DNA of 64,000 bases, from assembly GCF_041435495.1 (NCBI RefSeq), contig NZ_CP108644.1, positions 744,001 through 808,000 of the forward strand, written 5' to 3'. The position numbers and the translations under genes are program-made. Positions within the stretch are counted from its first letter, which is position 1. The number at the start of each line of letters is the position of its first letter. This DNA is from Streptomyces sp. NBC_01116. Lineage in GTDB: Bacteria; Actinomycetota; Actinomycetes; Streptomycetales; Streptomycetaceae. The notes below the pieces were generated by a model that saw only the letters and a list, made by a program, of their open reading frames with translations, searched no databases and was not told the origin of the DNA. Below, one piece after another: positions 40,545 through 48,801 of this stretch.

Positions 40545-41420
40545 TCATACCCCGCTCTTCGTCAGAATTCCCCGAGGACTGGATTTGGCGATGCTTTTCA
40601 CCATGCGGAGCAGCGACGTTCCGCCTATTTCCTCGCACTCCAGGGCGGCGTCACGATCGAGTAGATAGCGGACGCTTTCGGCCCATCGAACGGGTTCGAC
40701 GATCTGCCGGCCCAGCATCTCCGGAATCATGCTCCCCTCGTAGGGGAGCGCACTCACGTTGGATAGCACGGTGACCGAGGGGTCCGCGAAGGTGAATCCG
40801 CGGAGAAATGCCTCGAACGCGGTGCGCGCGGATTCCATGGCGCGCGAGTGGAAGGCGGCGCCGACACGCAACGGGGCGAAGCGGATGCTCCGTGCCCGCA
40901 GGGAGGCGTGGGCGGCCCGGAGAGCACCGTCGGCGCCGGCGATCACGACCTGTGTGTCGGTGTTGTGCGCCGCCACGTCCACCCCCTCGACACCATCGGC
41001 GCCCAGTGCCTCCAGGAGGCGCTCGACCGGGGTGTTCATGACCGCGGTCATGCCTCCGCCCGAAGCCGCGGCCATCAGCTCCCCGCGCTTCGTCACGATC
41101 CGGAGGCCGGTCTCGAAGTCGAAGACCCCGGCGGCGAGGAGCGCGTTGTACTCCCCCAGGCTGTGCCCGAGGTAGCAGTCGGCGGGACGACCCTCCCGGC
41201 GTTCCCGCTCGAAGGTGTGCAGCGCGTTGACGGTGAAGAGGGCCGGCTGTGTGCACTCCGTACGGGCGAGCACGTCGTCCTGGTTGTCGCGGCAGCGTGC
41301 GGGGAGGTCGTATCCGAGGAGATCGCAGGCGAATCGCGTAATGCCCGGGTAGTGGCCGAAAACATCTGCGCCCATGCCCCGGAACTGTGAGCCCTGACCA
41401 GGAAAGAGAATCGCGAACAC
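40545..41420 (-). CDS. Discrete (trans) malonyl-CoA acyltransferase
   Basis: A 291-residue acyltransferase of the FabD type. Motifs: FPGQGSQFRGMG at the N-terminus, GHSLGEYNA with catalytic Ser87, and AAFHSRAM with the malonyl-type FH and catalytic His191. It loads malonyl on the ACPs of the AT-less synthase and on the free ACP. GTG 41420 is preferred because AGGAGG lies about 9 bp upstream and the family begins at this point; an upstream ATG (41489) would add 23 residues without homology. First gene of the main biosynthetic operon. By order it corresponds to chxB. Confidence 0.92.
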   Translation of the reverse strand: MFAILFPGQGSQFRGMGADVFGHYPGITRFACDLLGYDLPARCRDNQDDVLARTECTQPALFTVNALHTFERERREGRPADCYLGHSLGEYNALLAAGVFDFETGLRIVTKRGELMAAASGGGMTAVMNTPVERLLEALGADGVEGVDVAAHNTDTQVVIAGADGALRAAHASLRARSIRFAPLRVGAAFHSRAMESARTAFEAFLRGFTFADPSVTVLSNVSALPYEGSMIPEMLGRQIVEPVRWAESVRYLLDRDAALECEEIGGTSLLRMVKSIAKSSPRGILTKSGV

Positions 41421-41837
41421 CGTGTGACGCCTCCTGGATCCGCGCCGAGCGGTTGGCTCGGGCCACTCGAAAATGCCGGTTTCGATCATGTTGGCCCACG
41501 ACCCTTGCTGGGCGCTGGCCGGTTCACTGACACCCCGGCGCGGGGCCTTGTCCGAATCCCTGCCGTTCGCTTGCCGGTAGCCGGGGCCGGCGGTTCCCCG
41601 AAGGGCGCGGGGAAAGGTCCGTACCGGGGGATCCGGACGCCTGGGACCCTCCGCGTATCTATAGGGAATTCACCGTGGGCATGGCCGGTTTCGCCTCACG
41701 CGGCGACTCTGCGCCGTTGACATCCGTGCGAGCAGCGCTCTATAGCGCCCAGGGCCCATGGCCACCGGGAAAATCCCCGCGGATGAGACTGCTGTTCTAA
41801 GGTGTATTCACCGATGAAGTCTCAAGTGTGAGAACGA
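41421..41837. promoter_or_regulatory. Divergent promoter region of the main operon and the SARP gene
   Basis: 417 bp without coding sequence. Rightward, TTGACA (41717-41722) and TATAGC (41741-41746) are 18 bp apart and could drive the regulator gene. Two similar 7-mers TGCCGTT (41561-41567) and TGCCGGT (41572-41578) are 11 bp apart, the spacing of SARP binding repeats, on the side of the biosynthetic operon. ATTCACCG occurs twice (about 41668 and 41803). Confidence 0.5.
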
Positions 41838-44800
41838 ATGGGGCAGGAGAATATGTCCGTGCATCAGGCCGAAGGGGCATCACCGCCCTCATCGCCGCCC
41901 GTCCTTTCCGGGCCCGCACTTCAGGTGCTGGGGCCCATGTCGGCCCGGTACCAGTGCCGCGACGTCCCCCTCGGACCACCACGCCGCCGAGCGCTTCTGG
42001 CCCTCCTCCTCATCAGGCTGGGCCGCGTCGTCCCCACCACGGTGCTCATCGAGGAGCTGTGGCGGGACGCCCGCCCCCAGCAGGCTGTCGCCACCCTGCA
42101 GAGCCACATCTCCCACCTGCGCAGGGCCCTGGCCCCCGCGGCCGGCCCCGGCAGGTCCGCGATCCTGCGCCACCAGGCCCCGGGATACGTTCTCCAGCTC
42201 GCGTCGGACCAGGTGGACGCGTACCGCTTCGAGCAGCTCTTCTCCACCGGCCGCCGGCTCCTCGCGGGCCGGAACCCGCTGGCGGCCCGGGAACACCTCA
42301 CCCGGGCACTCACGCTGTGGCACGGCTCACCGTACGCGGAGTTCCTCACCCATCCGTCGCTCGCCGACGAGAGCACCCGTCTCGAACAGATGCGGCTCAC
42401 CGCCCTCGAATCCTCCGCGGAGGCCGGGCTCCTCCTAGGGCGGACCGCCGAGGTGGTCGCCGAACTGGAACGCGAGGTCCGTCAGCACCCGGCCAGGGAA
42501 CGCATGGTGGGCCACCTGATGACCGCGCTGTTCCGGTCGGGCCGGCAGGCCGAGGCGCTGAAGATGTACGCGTGCACGCGAAGCTATCTGGTCGAGGAGT
42601 ACGGGGTGGACACGAGCGCCGATCTCCAGCGGCTCCACACCGCGCTCCTCCGGCAGGAACTGGGCAATCAGTGGGTGCCCGGCGTGCCGGGCGGCCCCGT
42701 CCGCGCCGGAGGAGCCGCCTCTCCGCGACAGATCCGGACAACGATGTCCAGCACCACGGAGGGCCTCGCCGCGCCCTGCCCCCCGGCCGAACCGGCCGTG
42801 TGCGCCGAGGAGGTGCCGGAAAGCCGGAACCACAGGGCGCCCGACCGCTCCGCCGCCCCCTTACCCTCGCCGAATGAACCTACTATTTCGCCTCAATTAA
42901 TAGGCCGTGAACGGGAGTTGAATCTTCTGGTCACCGCCATGGCCGGAACGGCGGTCGGTCGCGGACATCTCACGTGCGTTCTCGGTTTCTCCGGACTCGG
43001 GAAAACCCATCTCGTGATGGAACTGGTCCAACGGCTTCGAGCACTCGACGAGAACATCGAAACGATCCAGAGCAGTAGCTTCTCCGGCGAGGGTGTTCCG
43101 CCCTACTGGCTGTGGACCCAGGTACTGCGCCGGCTCTCGGCGGCACGGGCCGAGGCCTTCCGGACCGCCGCCGCGCCGTTCGGCGCGCTGCTGGCACCGC
43201 TGCTGCCCGGGTGGCGTCCGGGCCCGGACGCCGGCACCGGGCCGGGCGACCCGCAGAACCCCTTCCGGACCCACGACGCGCTCTGCGAGATCCTGCTCGC
43301 CATGGCGGCGCAGCGACCTCTGGTGCTGCTTTTGGAGGACGTGCACCGTGCGGACGCCGCGTCGCTGGACGTGCTCCGTCTGCTGACCAACCGACGCCAG
43401 GGGCATCCTCTCGGCATCGTGCTGACCGGCTGGGACCTGGAGGCCTGGCCCGACAGCTCCCGGTACACGACGATGACCGGGATACTCAGGGGCCCCAACA
43501 CGCAGGTCCTGCGGCTCGGGGCCCTGACGCTCCCCGATGTCACCGCCCTGGCCGAGGCGCACTCCGGGCCGGGCGTCGACCGGCGCATCGTGGAAGCCCT
43601 CCACAGGCAGTCCGTGGGCAGCCCCTCCTTCGTGCTCCAGATGCTCTCCCTCCTCCGTGAGGCCGGCGACCTCCAGGACCCCGGCGCCGCCGACGAGTTG
43701 ATCGGCCTTGTCGTCCCGTGCGCGCGCAAGGTCCTGCGCCAGGAGTTCGCCGAACTGCCGGGACCGGTCCTCCGCGTTCTGCGGCTGTGTGCCATCGCCG
43801 CACCGGAGATCGAGCTGGATTCCCTGTGCCGCGCCGCGGGCGGTGCCGACACCCTGGCGATCGTGGAGTCGGCGGTCCGGCACGGACTGCTCCTCCACGG
43901 TCCCCGACCCGCCGGCCGGCTCCGGCTCACCCCGCCGCGCGCCCGGGAGGTGCTCGTGGGCGAGCTCACCGGTGAGGAGAGCCGGCGGCTGCACGCCGCG
44001 TACGCGCACGCCCTGTCCCCGCGCTTCGCCGAGGAGATCCCCCCGGAGCGGAGCGACCTCATCGCCCACCACGCCTGGCACGCCAAGGGCGCCATGCCCG
44101 GGGAGCGGGCGCTGCCCTGGTTCCTGGTCGCCGCCGAGAACGCGGGCGCGCGACTGGCCTCCGACGACCGGCTGATGTGGCTGCGCCGCGCCGTCTCCCT
44201 CACCGGCTCCCTGCCCGACGGATCGGACGCCCGCGGCCTCGCGCCCCGGCTCCACTGGGAGCTGGCCCATCTGCTGGGCCATGTACGCGGGTTCGGCGAC
44301 ACCGAGGCCGAGACGGAGATCCTCCGGGGGCACGCCCCGGGCACGCCCCCGCACAGGTCCGACGACCCGGAGGTCCTGTCGATGCTGAACGCGTCGCTCC
44401 TCGTCCGCGGGCGCTACGACGAGTCGGGACACCTGACCGCCCGCTTGAAGGCCATCGCCGCACGCACCGGCGATCCCGCGGCCCGGCTGGGCGCGGTGTA
44501 CGGCGAGGGGATGGCGCTGTTCATCCGCAACCGGCTGCCCGACGCGCTCCGGTCGTTCGAGGACGGTGTGGAGCTCTCCGAACGGCTGGCGCGCGAGGGC
44601 CGGGCACCGGACGGAATGTACCGGTCCGATCCGCGCGTCTACTTCCGCACCCACGACGTCTTCGCCCGCTGGCTCATGGGCCAGCGCTCGGCCGCCGCCG
44701 AGCAGTGCCGGCGCCTCCTGAGGCTGACGCAGTGGGGTGACAAGCCCTGGGACCGGGCCCACGCCCTCTACGTCAACGCGATGGTGGCCGCGTGGGAGGA

Positions 44801-45227
44801 CGATCCGGACTCGGCCAGGGGCTTCGGGACGGAGGGCGTGCGACTCTCCGTCAAGCACGGACTCTCCCCCTGGGCGGCGATGCTGCATGTCCCGCTGGGC
44901 TGGGCCCTCACGCACTCCGGACAGCAGGAGGGCATCCCGAAGATGGTGAACGCTCTGACGGAGATGCGGCTGTCCCGGACGAGAATCCACCTCCCCCTCC
45001 ACCTGGGCCTGCTGGCCCAGGCTCAGCACCACGCCGGGCAACGGGAGGGGGCGGCGGACACGCTGCACACCCTGCTCGCGGTCGTCGAGCACCACCGCGA
45101 GTACGTGTACCTCAACTCCGCGCTCCCCGCGACGCTCCTGCTCGACGAGCTTCTGGGCAAGGAGACACGGAAAGCCTCGGGCGTGGCCGACAGGGTGTTC
45201 CCTTCGGATCACCCGATCGCCGGCTGA
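41838..45227 (+). CDS. SARP-LAL hybrid transcriptional regulator (large SARP with AAA ATPase)
   Basis: An 1129-residue pathway activator. An OmpR-like winged-helix SARP domain (about 28-110) and a bacterial transcriptional activation domain (about 120-270) are followed by an ATPase region with Walker A GFSGLGKTH (about 385) and Walker B VLLLEDVHRAD (about 495), then a long helical TPR-like C-terminus. Such proteins activate antibiotic clusters. Two in-frame TTA codons (42861-42863, Leu342; 42897-42899, Leu354) lie in an AT-rich linker between the BTAD and the ATPase, so translation should need the bldA tRNA. ATG 41838 and ATG 41853 are both possible starts. Divergent from the biosynthetic operon. 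By order it corresponds to chxA. Confidence 0.9.
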   Translation: MGQENMSVHQAEGASPPSSPPVLSGPALQVLGPMSARYQCRDVPLGPPRRRALLALLLIRLGRVVPTTVLIEELWRDARPQQAVATLQSHISHLRRALAPAAGPGRSAILRHQAPGYVLQLASDQVDAYRFEQLFSTGRRLLAGRNPLAAREHLTRALTLWHGSPYAEFLTHPSLADESTRLEQMRLTALESSAEAGLLLGRTAEVVAELEREVRQHPARERMVGHLMTALFRSGRQAEALKMYACTRSYLVEEYGVDTSADLQRLHTALLRQELGNQWVPGVPGGPVRAGGAASPRQIRTTMSSTTEGLAAPCPPAEPAVCAEEVPESRNHRAPDRSAAPLPSPNEPTISPQLIGRERELNLLVTAMAGTAVGRGHLTCVLGFSGLGKTHLVMELVQRLRALDENIETIQSSSFSGEGVPPYWLWTQVLRRLSAARAEAFRTAAAPFGALLAPLLPGWRPGPDAGTGPGDPQNPFRTHDALCEILLAMAAQRPLVLLLEDVHRADAASLDVLRLLTNRRQGHPLGIVLTGWDLEAWPDSSRYTTMTGILRGPNTQVLRLGALTLPDVTALAEAHSGPGVDRRIVEALHRQSVGSPSFVLQMLSLLREAGDLQDPGAADELIGLVVPCARKVLRQEFAELPGPVLRVLRLCAIAAPEIELDSLCRAAGGADTLAIVESAVRHGLLLHGPRPAGRLRLTPPRAREVLVGELTGEESRRLHAAYAHALSPRFAEEIPPERSDLIAHHAWHAKGAMPGERALPWFLVAAENAGARLASDDRLMWLRRAVSLTGSLPDGSDARGLAPRLHWELAHLLGHVRGFGDTEAETEILRGHAPGTPPHRSDDPEVLSMLNASLLVRGRYDESGHLTARLKAIAARTGDPAARLGAVYGEGMALFIRNRLPDALRSFEDGVELSERLAREGRAPDGMYRSDPRVYFRTHDVFARWLMGQRSAAAEQCRRLLRLTQWGDKPWDRAHALYVNAMVAAWEDDPDSARGFGTEGVRLSVKHGLSPWAAMLHVPLGWALTHSGQQEGIPKMVNALTEMRLSRTRIHLPLHLGLLAQAQHHAGQREGAADTLHTLLAVVEHHREYVYLNSALPATLLLDELLGKETRKASGVADRVFPSDHPIAG

Positions 45228-45447
45228 TGTGCTGCGTCCCGGAAACGCCCACCAGGTTCGAGCCGCGTCCGGCCTCGGACGATGCGCGACCCACGCACCA
45301 GCACGGTGAGCCGCTCGTCGTTGCGGCGCGAAGCCCCGCGGCGGCGACGGCGTTGACCGGATGCCGCGCGGCCCGCGAAGCGTGGCCCAGGGGGCGCCCG
45401 GCCTGACGAACCGGGCGCTCCCTGGGAGCCGTTGGCGGCAGAGGCAC

Positions 45448-45613
45448 TGAGGACTGTCCCGCAATCCCTGGCGGGCGCGCGACGACGGCTACGGCACCTC
45501 GCCGCGTTGTCGGGACGTCCCCATACATCCCGTATGCGGACGCCCCTCCGCCTGGCGATGCACCGCATCCGACGCCGCACGCTGATCCACCAGGGATGAC
45601 GGGACAGCCCTTA
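45448..45613. repeat. Inverted-repeat element C (MITE-like)
   Basis: About 166 bp with imperfect 24-bp terminal inverted repeats: the left arm (45448-45471) contains CTGTCCCGCAATCCCTGG and the right arm (45590-45613) CCAGGGATGACGGGACAG. A single arm of the same family is at 12759-12782. The right end supplies the stop codon (TTA, 45611-45613) of the ROK kinase gene. No transposase is encoded. The rest of 45228-45447 holds nothing I recognise. Confidence 0.7.
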
Positions 45614-46540
45614 GCGCAGCGCGATGGCCGCCGCCGCGGCCCCGACCAGACCCGCGTCGGCGCCCATCACCGCGGGCGCCACGGTCAGCCGCCGGAGGTA
45701 GGAGAGCGTGGCGTAGTCGCGCAGGCTGCGGCGCAGCGGCACGAAGAGCACGTCGCCGGCCCCGGCCACTCCCCCGCCGACCACCGCGATGTCGAGGTCC
45801 GCCAGGGTGGCGGTGGCGGCGATGCCGGCCGCCAGCGCCTGGGCGGCCCGCTCGTAGGAGGCGATGGCGACCGGGTCTCCGGCGCGGGCGGCGACGGCCA
45901 CCGCGGCGGCCGTCGCGTCGCCGTCCGGGCCGGGCCGCCAGCCGTTCTCCAGCGCGCGGCGGGCGATGTTGGGGCCGCTGGCGATGCCCTCGACGCAGCC
46001 GCGCGCACCGCAGGGGCACGGGTCGCCGTCCAGGTCGACGCTGATGTGGCCGATGTGACCGGCGTTGCCCGAGGGGCCGGGACGCGGGGTGCCGCCGAGG
46101 ACGAGGCCGCCGCCGACGCCCGTCGACACGACGAGGCACAGCGCGTTGTCGTAGCCCCGGGCGGCGCCGAGCCAGTGCTCCGCGGCCGTCATCGCGACCC
46201 CGTCGCCGACCAGCGCGACCGACAGTCCGCCCGCCGTCTTGTGCACCCGCTCCACCAGCGGGAAGTCGCGCCAGCCGGGGACGTTGACCGGGCTGACCGT
46301 GCCCGCGGCGGCGTCCACCGGACCGGCGCTGCCGATGCCCACGGAACCGGCGCGTCCCCACAACGGCGAGGCCATCAGCTCGCCCAGCACCTCGTCCACG
46401 GCGCCCATGACCGCCTCGGCGCCCTCGCGGGCGGGCGTCGGCCGCTGCGCCCGTACGGACAGGGTTCCGTCGCCGCCCACCAGCGCTCCGGCGATCTTGG
46501 TGCCGCCGATGTCGAGCGCGGCGACGAGGTCGGTATGCAT
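45611..46540 (-). CDS. ROK family sugar kinase
   Basis: A 309-residue ROK-family kinase. Motifs: ALDIGGTKIAGALV (phosphate loop), STGVGGGLVLGG, and the zinc motif CPCGARGCVEG with the preceding GHIGHIS. The family phosphorylates glucose, N-acetylglucosamine or N-acetylmannosamine. It lacks an N-terminal helix-turn-helix, so it is an enzyme, not a repressor. Divergent from a LacI regulator across a promoter with a perfect GACAACGTTGTC palindrome, implying sugar-responsive control. ATG 46540 follows a GGAGAG site. Confidence 0.9.
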   Translation of the reverse strand: MHTDLVAALDIGGTKIAGALVGGDGTLSVRAQRPTPAREGAEAVMGAVDEVLGELMASPLWGRAGSVGIGSAGPVDAAAGTVSPVNVPGWRDFPLVERVHKTAGGLSVALVGDGVAMTAAEHWLGAARGYDNALCLVVSTGVGGGLVLGGTPRPGPSGNAGHIGHISVDLDGDPCPCGARGCVEGIASGPNIARRALENGWRPGPDGDATAAAVAVAARAGDPVAIASYERAAQALAAGIAATATLADLDIAVVGGGVAGAGDVLFVPLRRSLRDYATLSYLRRLTVAPAVMGADAGLVGAAAAAIALR

Positions 46541-46615
46541 CGGTGTGGGCTCTCCGGATCGGTGAAGGGACGGGACCTGCGGGTTCCGTCCACAGTCTGC
46601 ACAGTCTCCATTCTG

Positions 46616-46642
46616 TTGACAACGTTGTCCAGGGCCTATGCT
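46616..46642 (+). promoter_or_regulatory. Promoter and LacI-type operator
   Basis: GACAACGTTGTC (46618-46629) is a perfect 12-bp palindrome of the LacI/GalR type and overlaps a TTGACA box (46616-46621). TATGCT (46637-46642) could be the -10 box, but the 15-bp spacer is short. It lies in the intergenic region between the divergent ROK and LacI genes. Confidence 0.6.
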
Positions 46643-46736
46643 CGACGCCACAGCCTCCGATCACCCCCACGGCGCCCGCCCGGCGCCGACCGGAGCACCG
46701 CAGCCCCGCCCGTAATCCGACGACAGGACAGCGCAC

Positions 46737-47765
46737 GTGGACCGGACCGCCCGTCATTCCGAGACCCGCTACGGCAACCGGCCGACCATGAAGGACGTGG
46801 CGGCCCGCGCCGGAGTCGGCCTGAAGACGGTGTCCCGGGTGGTGAACAGCGAGCCCGGCGTCACGCCCGACACCGAGCGCCGCGTGCAGGAGGCGATCGA
46901 CGCGCTCGGCTTCCGCCGCAACGACAGCGCCCGCGTGCTGCGCAAGGGCCGTACGGCATCCATCGGACTGGTCCTGGAGGATCTGGCGGACCCGTTCTAC
47001 GGTCCGCTGAGCCGCGCGGTGGAGGAGGTCGCCCGCGCGCACGGGGCGCTGCTGATCAACGGTTCCAGCGCCGAGGACCCGGAGCGGGAACAGGAGTTGG
47101 TGCTGGCCCTGTGCGCCCGCCGGGTCGACGGCCTGATCGTGATCCCGGCGGGCGACGACCACCGCTATCTGGAGCCGGAGATCAAGGCGGGCATCGCCAC
47201 GGTCTTCGTGGACCGCCCGGCGGGCCACGTGGACGTCGACATGGTGCTCTCCGACAGCTTCGGCGGGGCCAGGGAGGGCGTGGCGCACCTCATCGCGCAC
47301 GGCCACCGCAGAATCGGCTTCATCGGCGACCAGCCGCGTATCCACACGGCCACCGAGCGGCTGCGCGGCTATCACACCGCCATGCGGGACGCGGGCATCA
47401 CCGTCGAGGACGGCTGGGTCTCGCTCGGCTCCACCGAGCCGGAGCGGGTGCGGGCCGCCGCCGAGGAGATGCTCTCGGGCCCCGAGCCGGTCACCGCCCT
47501 GTTCGCGGGCAACAACCGGGTGACGGTGACGGCGGTCCGGGTGATCGCGGAGCGGGAGCGGCCGGTGGCACTGGTCGGGTTCGACGACATCGAGCTGGCC
47601 GACCTGCTCGGCATCACCGTGATCTCGCAGGACGCGGCGGCGGTCGGCCGGACCGCCGCCGAGCACCTCTTCCGCCGCCTCGACGGGGCGGACCACGCCA
47701 CGGCACGGGTGGAGCTGCCGACCACGCTGATCCCTCGCGGCTCGGGCGAACTGCCCCCCGCCTGA
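46737..47765 (+). CDS. LacI family transcriptional regulator
   Basis: A 342-residue LacI/GalR repressor. The N-terminal helix-turn-helix and hinge helix are clear (TMKDVAARAGVGLKTVSRVV, then a hinge in SARVLRKGRT), followed by the periplasmic-binding-protein-like effector domain (IGLVLEDLADPFYGPL, GHRRIGFIGD, VALVGFDDIELADLL). The frame opens at GTG 46737; a shorter form from ATG 46788 (MKDVAARAG) is possible. It probably represses itself and the adjacent ROK kinase through the palindrome at 46618. The effector sugar is unknown. Confidence 0.9.
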   Translation: MDRTARHSETRYGNRPTMKDVAARAGVGLKTVSRVVNSEPGVTPDTERRVQEAIDALGFRRNDSARVLRKGRTASIGLVLEDLADPFYGPLSRAVEEVARAHGALLINGSSAEDPEREQELVLALCARRVDGLIVIPAGDDHRYLEPEIKAGIATVFVDRPAGHVDVDMVLSDSFGGAREGVAHLIAHGHRRIGFIGDQPRIHTATERLRGYHTAMRDAGITVEDGWVSLGSTEPERVRAAAEEMLSGPEPVTALFAGNNRVTVTAVRVIAERERPVALVGFDDIELADLLGITVISQDAAAVGRTAAEHLFRRLDGADHATARVELPTTLIPRGSGELPPA

Positions 47766-47834
47766 GGCCTGTCGGACGCGGCCAGCACCACGGCGTGACG
47801 CCGCGGCAGCTGGGCCCGATGACCGTGCCGCCGG

Positions 47835-47869
47835 GACCGCGCCCCTCGGGGGCCCCGGCGGGCGCGGTC
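47835..47869. terminator. Hairpin terminator between convergent genes
   Basis: A perfect 10-bp stem, GACCGCGCCC (47835-47844) and GGGCGCGGTC (47860-47869). Its right arm reaches the stop codon of the convergent hydrolase gene. Confidence 0.6.
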
Positions 47870-48701
47870 AGGCCCCGGCGCCGGCCGGCCGGAAGTCCCG
47901 GGTCAGCAGGGCCAGCAGTTGCGCCGGGGCGTCCTCCTGCACCGTGTGGCCCGCGCCCTCGATCCAGTGCAGCTCGGAGTGCGGGATCAGCGCGTGCAAC
48001 CGCTCGGCGAAGGGCGGCGGCAGGAACCGGTCCTCGCGCCCCCAGATGATCCGGGTCGGCACCGGAACGTCCCCCAGCAGATGCTGGAAATCGTCGGTCG
48101 CGGACTGTTCGGCCTGCCGGCACTGGCGGTAGTACGCGGCCCGGCCGCCCTCGCCGCGCCACGGATCGACATGGGCGGACAGGACGTCCTCCCGGTAGCC
48201 GGTGTGCGTCGCCCGGCGCAGATGGCTCTCCACCAGCGCCTCGTGGGCGTAGCCGGGGAGTTGCTCGAAGAGGTGCGCGTTCTCCCTGAGGAGCCGGAAG
48301 AGCCCGGTGCCCCACTCCCCGCAGGCCACCGCGTCCACCAGGGTGAGGTCCGCGTACCGCGCACCGTCCAGGAGCAACGCCCGCAGGGCCACGGCCCCGC
48401 CGATGTCGTGGGCGATCACGCGCGGGCGTTCCAGCCCCCAGTGCTCCAGGAGCCGGCCGAACACCTTCGCCTGCGCCGCCGGGCCGACGTCCTGCCCGTC
48501 GCGCTGCTCCGACTGCCCGAACCCGAGCAGGTCCCAGAGGTAGACACGGTGATCGCGCGCGAGCGCCGGGGCGATGTCGCGCCAGATGAGCGAGGAGAAC
48601 GGGGTGCCGTGCAGCAGGACCACCGGCTCCCCCTCCCCGATCACGTCCCAGCGCACCGCCCCGTCCGGAGTCTCGAACGTCCTGGTCAGCTTCCCGTTCA
48701 T
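47868..48701 (-). CDS. Alpha/beta hydrolase with aspartate nucleophile (haloalkane dehalogenase/epoxide hydrolase-like)
   Basis: A 277-residue alpha/beta hydrolase. The oxyanion motif is LLHGTPFSSLIW. The nucleophile elbow reads IAHDIGGAVA, with Asp99 where esterases have Ser. The acid lies in IWGREDRFLP and the base histidine in EGAGHTVQED. An Asp nucleophile points to hydrolysis through a covalent alkyl-ester intermediate, as in haloalkane dehalogenases and soluble epoxide hydrolases, rather than an esterase. Divergent from a CGNR-type regulator-like gene across an inverted repeat. Confidence 0.85.
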   Translation of the reverse strand: MNGKLTRTFETPDGAVRWDVIGEGEPVVLLHGTPFSSLIWRDIAPALARDHRVYLWDLLGFGQSEQRDGQDVGPAAQAKVFGRLLEHWGLERPRVIAHDIGGAVALRALLLDGARYADLTLVDAVACGEWGTGLFRLLRENAHLFEQLPGYAHEALVESHLRRATHTGYREDVLSAHVDPWRGEGGRAAYYRQCRQAEQSATDDFQHLLGDVPVPTRIIWGREDRFLPPPFAERLHALIPHSELHWIEGAGHTVQEDAPAQLLALLTRDFRPAGAGA

Positions 48702-48754
48702 GGTGTGCCTCCTGATGCGCGGTGGGGCGGGGCGGAACCCGCCGGACCATCGAC

Positions 48755-48783
48755 GTTACCAGCATGCACTGATTGCCGGTAAC
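48755..48783. promoter_or_regulatory. Inverted repeat in divergent promoter
   Basis: GTTACC (48755-48760) and GGTAAC (48778-48783) are perfect arms 17 bp apart between the divergent hydrolase and CGNR genes, so one bound dimer could cover both promoters. The binding protein is not known; the CGNR-type protein is a candidate. Confidence 0.45.
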
Positions 48784-48801
48784 TTTGATAAAGTGGTGAT
48801 C

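Noticed and set aside
42897..42905. Frameshift or premature stop in the SARP gene at the AT-rich TTAATAG stretch
   Set aside because: In the verified frame it reads TTA ATA GGC; the gene continues intact through the ATPase and TPR-like regions.
45209..45580. Open frame between the SARP and ROK genes
   Set aside because: It runs through the inverted-repeat element C and shows no protein family character.
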